Shown: piece by piece, positions 62,943 to 64,000 of the stretch
How the letters are laid out: each line of letters opens with the position of its first letter
Numbering within the stretch: the stretch's first letter is position 1
NCBI GenBank assembly: GCA_965205955.1
Contig: OZ242192.1
Location: 1,736,001-1,800,000 of the forward strand
Source: G965202915 sp965205955
Lineage (GTDB): Bacteria > Pseudomonadota > Gammaproteobacteria > Eutrophobiales > Eutrophobiaceae
DNA length: 64,000 nucleotides
Reading direction: 5' to 3'
Position numbers and translations under genes: made by a program
The notes under the pieces: generated by a model
Databases searched by the model: none
Seen by the model: the letters and a program-made list of their open reading frames with translations, nothing else
What the model was told of the DNA's origin: nothing

Positions 62943-63302
62943 TCAGGCTTCAGCGCTCGACCAGACCGCGTATTCATTGCCGTTGGGATCGCAAAAATGA
63001 AACCGCCGCCCGCCCGGAAATGAAAAGATCGGCTTGATGATCGTGCCGCCTGCCTTTTCGATCCTGGCCTGAGTCCGCTCCAGATATTCACTGTAAAAAA
63101 CCACCAGCACGCTACCGGTGCCGGTTGAGACCTTCAGGTCGGACTTGAAAAACCCGCCGTCAACCCCCTGGTTGGAAAACGCCGTATATTCCTGTCCGTA
63201 ATCCACAAAGTCCCACCCAAACACCTCGGCAAAAAACGCTTTGACCACCTTGAGGTCTTTCGCCGGAAACTCGATGTAGTCGATCTTTTCGTGCTGGTTC
63301 AT
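62943..63302 (-). CDS. VOC (glyoxalase/bleomycin-resistance) family protein
   Basis: A 119-residue protein of two beta-alpha-beta-beta-beta modules: DYIEFPAKDLKVVKAFFAEVFGW at the start, GTIIKPIFSFPGGRRFHFCDPNGNEYAVW at the end. VOC proteins of this small form are common; substrate unknown. It is on the same strand as the next upstream acetyltransferase, 13 bases apart, so co-transcribed. Confidence 0.85.
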   Translation of the reverse strand: MNQHEKIDYIEFPAKDLKVVKAFFAEVFGWDFVDYGQEYTAFSNQGVDGGFFKSDLKVSTGTGSVLVVFYSEYLERTQARIEKAGGTIIKPIFSFPGGRRFHFCDPNGNEYAVWSSAEA

Positions 63303-63315
63303 CGGAAATATTCTC

Positions 63316-63816
63316 TCACTGTGTTAGCTGTTTATACATTAGCAGCGCATCGACATAGCCCTTGCTTCGGCTATTGAATGCCCCGGGTAAAGTGCCGGTA
63401 ACCTGAAATCCGTGTTTTTTCCATAAATGCACCGCCGCTTCATTTGTCGCCACTACCAGATTATATTGCATTGCCCTGAACCCCATCTCTACCGCTACCT
63501 GCTGCGAATGCCTGCACATATCCGAGCCCACACTCTGACCCCGCGCGTCTTCGGAAACGATATAGCCGCAATTACAAACATGTGCGCCAAGCCCCGGCTG
63601 ATTTGGTTTTATATAATAGGTGCCGAGTATCGCATCATCCTGCCCGGTGGCAACATATGTTTCCCTCGGCAATTCTATCCAGAACTGGTGCGCCTCCTGC
63701 TCTGAAATCTCCGGAGCAACCGGATAGGTCTCCCCGGCACGAAACACCTTTTCTATCATCGGCCATATCTGCTGCCAATCATTTGACCGGTATTTTCTGA
63801 TGTTCATGGTTGCCAT
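63316..63816 (-). CDS. GNAT-family N-acetyltransferase
   Basis: A 166-residue acetyltransferase with the acetyl-CoA-binding region CGYIVSEDARGQSVGSDMC (a Q/RxxGxG/A-like motif) near residue 87 and NEAAVHLWKKHGFQVTGT near 124. The acceptor is unknown. First gene of a short minus-strand pair with the VOC protein. Confidence 0.88.
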   Translation of the reverse strand: MATMNIRKYRSNDWQQIWPMIEKVFRAGETYPVAPEISEQEAHQFWIELPRETYVATGQDDAILGTYYIKPNQPGLGAHVCNCGYIVSEDARGQSVGSDMCRHSQQVAVEMGFRAMQYNLVVATNEAAVHLWKKHGFQVTGTLPGAFNSRSKGYVDALLMYKQLTQ

Positions 63817-63941
63817 TATATTTGCAGCGGAAAAGGTAGTTCCAATGATCCAACCTGAGGATATGTGTTGTCAAACAAAAGGCTGCTGAATCACGCGCTT
63901 TGGTCTTTATTAGATTGATAGAATCAGTTATCACGGGAGAA

Positions 63942-63976
63942 ATTGACATTTATCGGCTTGATTATTGACATTTATC
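63942..63976 (+). repeat. Two direct 13-bp repeats, 22 bases apart
   Basis: ATTGACATTTATC occurs at 63942-63954 and again at 63964-63976, a spacing of 22 bases or about two helical turns, followed by TATAAA. This looks like an operator or promoter upstream of a plus-strand gene outside the window. Confidence 0.45.
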
Positions 63977-64000
63977 ATGGTATAAATTAGCGATTATCAT

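Overview
The window reads as a chromosomal piece of a methylotrophic proteobacterium, most likely gammaproteobacterial. Pointers are hldE, dsbC, metA beside its usual P-loop neighbour, and the rimM-trmD-rplS block. I cannot name a genus. C1 genes dominate: methylene-H4MPT dehydrogenase (mtdB), an H4MPT biosynthesis enzyme, two formyltransferase/hydrolase-type modules, an NAD-linked formate dehydrogenase, lanthanide-type methanol dehydrogenase (xoxF, xoxJ and a pseudoazurin), methenyl-H4F cyclohydrolase (fchA) and 5-formyl-H4F cyclo-ligase. The organism probably oxidises methanol with XoxF and passes formaldehyde through H4MPT.

Layout. 0-3.4 kb: a restriction locus cut by the left edge. 3.65-5.6 kb (minus): mtdB and beta-RFAP synthase. 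5.9-22.1 kb (plus): a 13-gene C1 run, fwdD-fwdB-fwdA-ftr-fwdC-7Fe ferredoxin-ferredoxin reductase, then fhcB-fhcA-fhcD-fhcC, then fdhB-fdhA. 22.1-27.1 kb (minus): the xoxF cluster. 27.3-28.8 kb: hldE. 28.9-32.7 kb: an accessory patch of broken restriction/methylase genes, a CoxM remnant and an unusual dUTPase-fold membrane protein. 32.8-46.2 kb: mostly housekeeping genes, with the ribosomal operon rpsP/rimM-trmD-rplS split by egtC-egtB-protease-nadC and fchA. 46.3-55.4 kb: a defence segment (AbiTii protein, two-gene HKD-helicase/N6-methylase system) flanked by short direct repeats. 55.5-59.2 kb: nirK, a membrane protein and a second PQQ-type propeller protein. 59.2-64 kb: NYN protein, IS remnant, a repeat protein, metA, P-loop protein, VOC and GNAT proteins.

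The most striking system is the 5.9-22.1 kb run. The best-known methylotroph Fhc complexes hydrolyse formyl-methylofuran to formate because their FhcB is no longer a redox subunit. Here the first module keeps what an authentic archaeal-type formylmethanofuran dehydrogenase needs: the four cluster cysteines, the Cys-His pair and Arg of the W/Mo site in the B subunit, and a separate FwdD molybdopterin-binding subunit. It is followed by a seven-iron-type ferredoxin and an NADP ferredoxin reductase. The second module has lost the metal-ligand Cys and the Arg, has no FwdD, and is followed directly by NAD-formate dehydrogenase. I infer two parallel ends of the pathway in one operon: direct oxidation of the formyl group to CO2 with electrons to ferredoxin/NADPH, and hydrolysis to formate followed by NADH-forming oxidation. 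All calls come from reading the sequence and recalled family knowledge; no database search was run.
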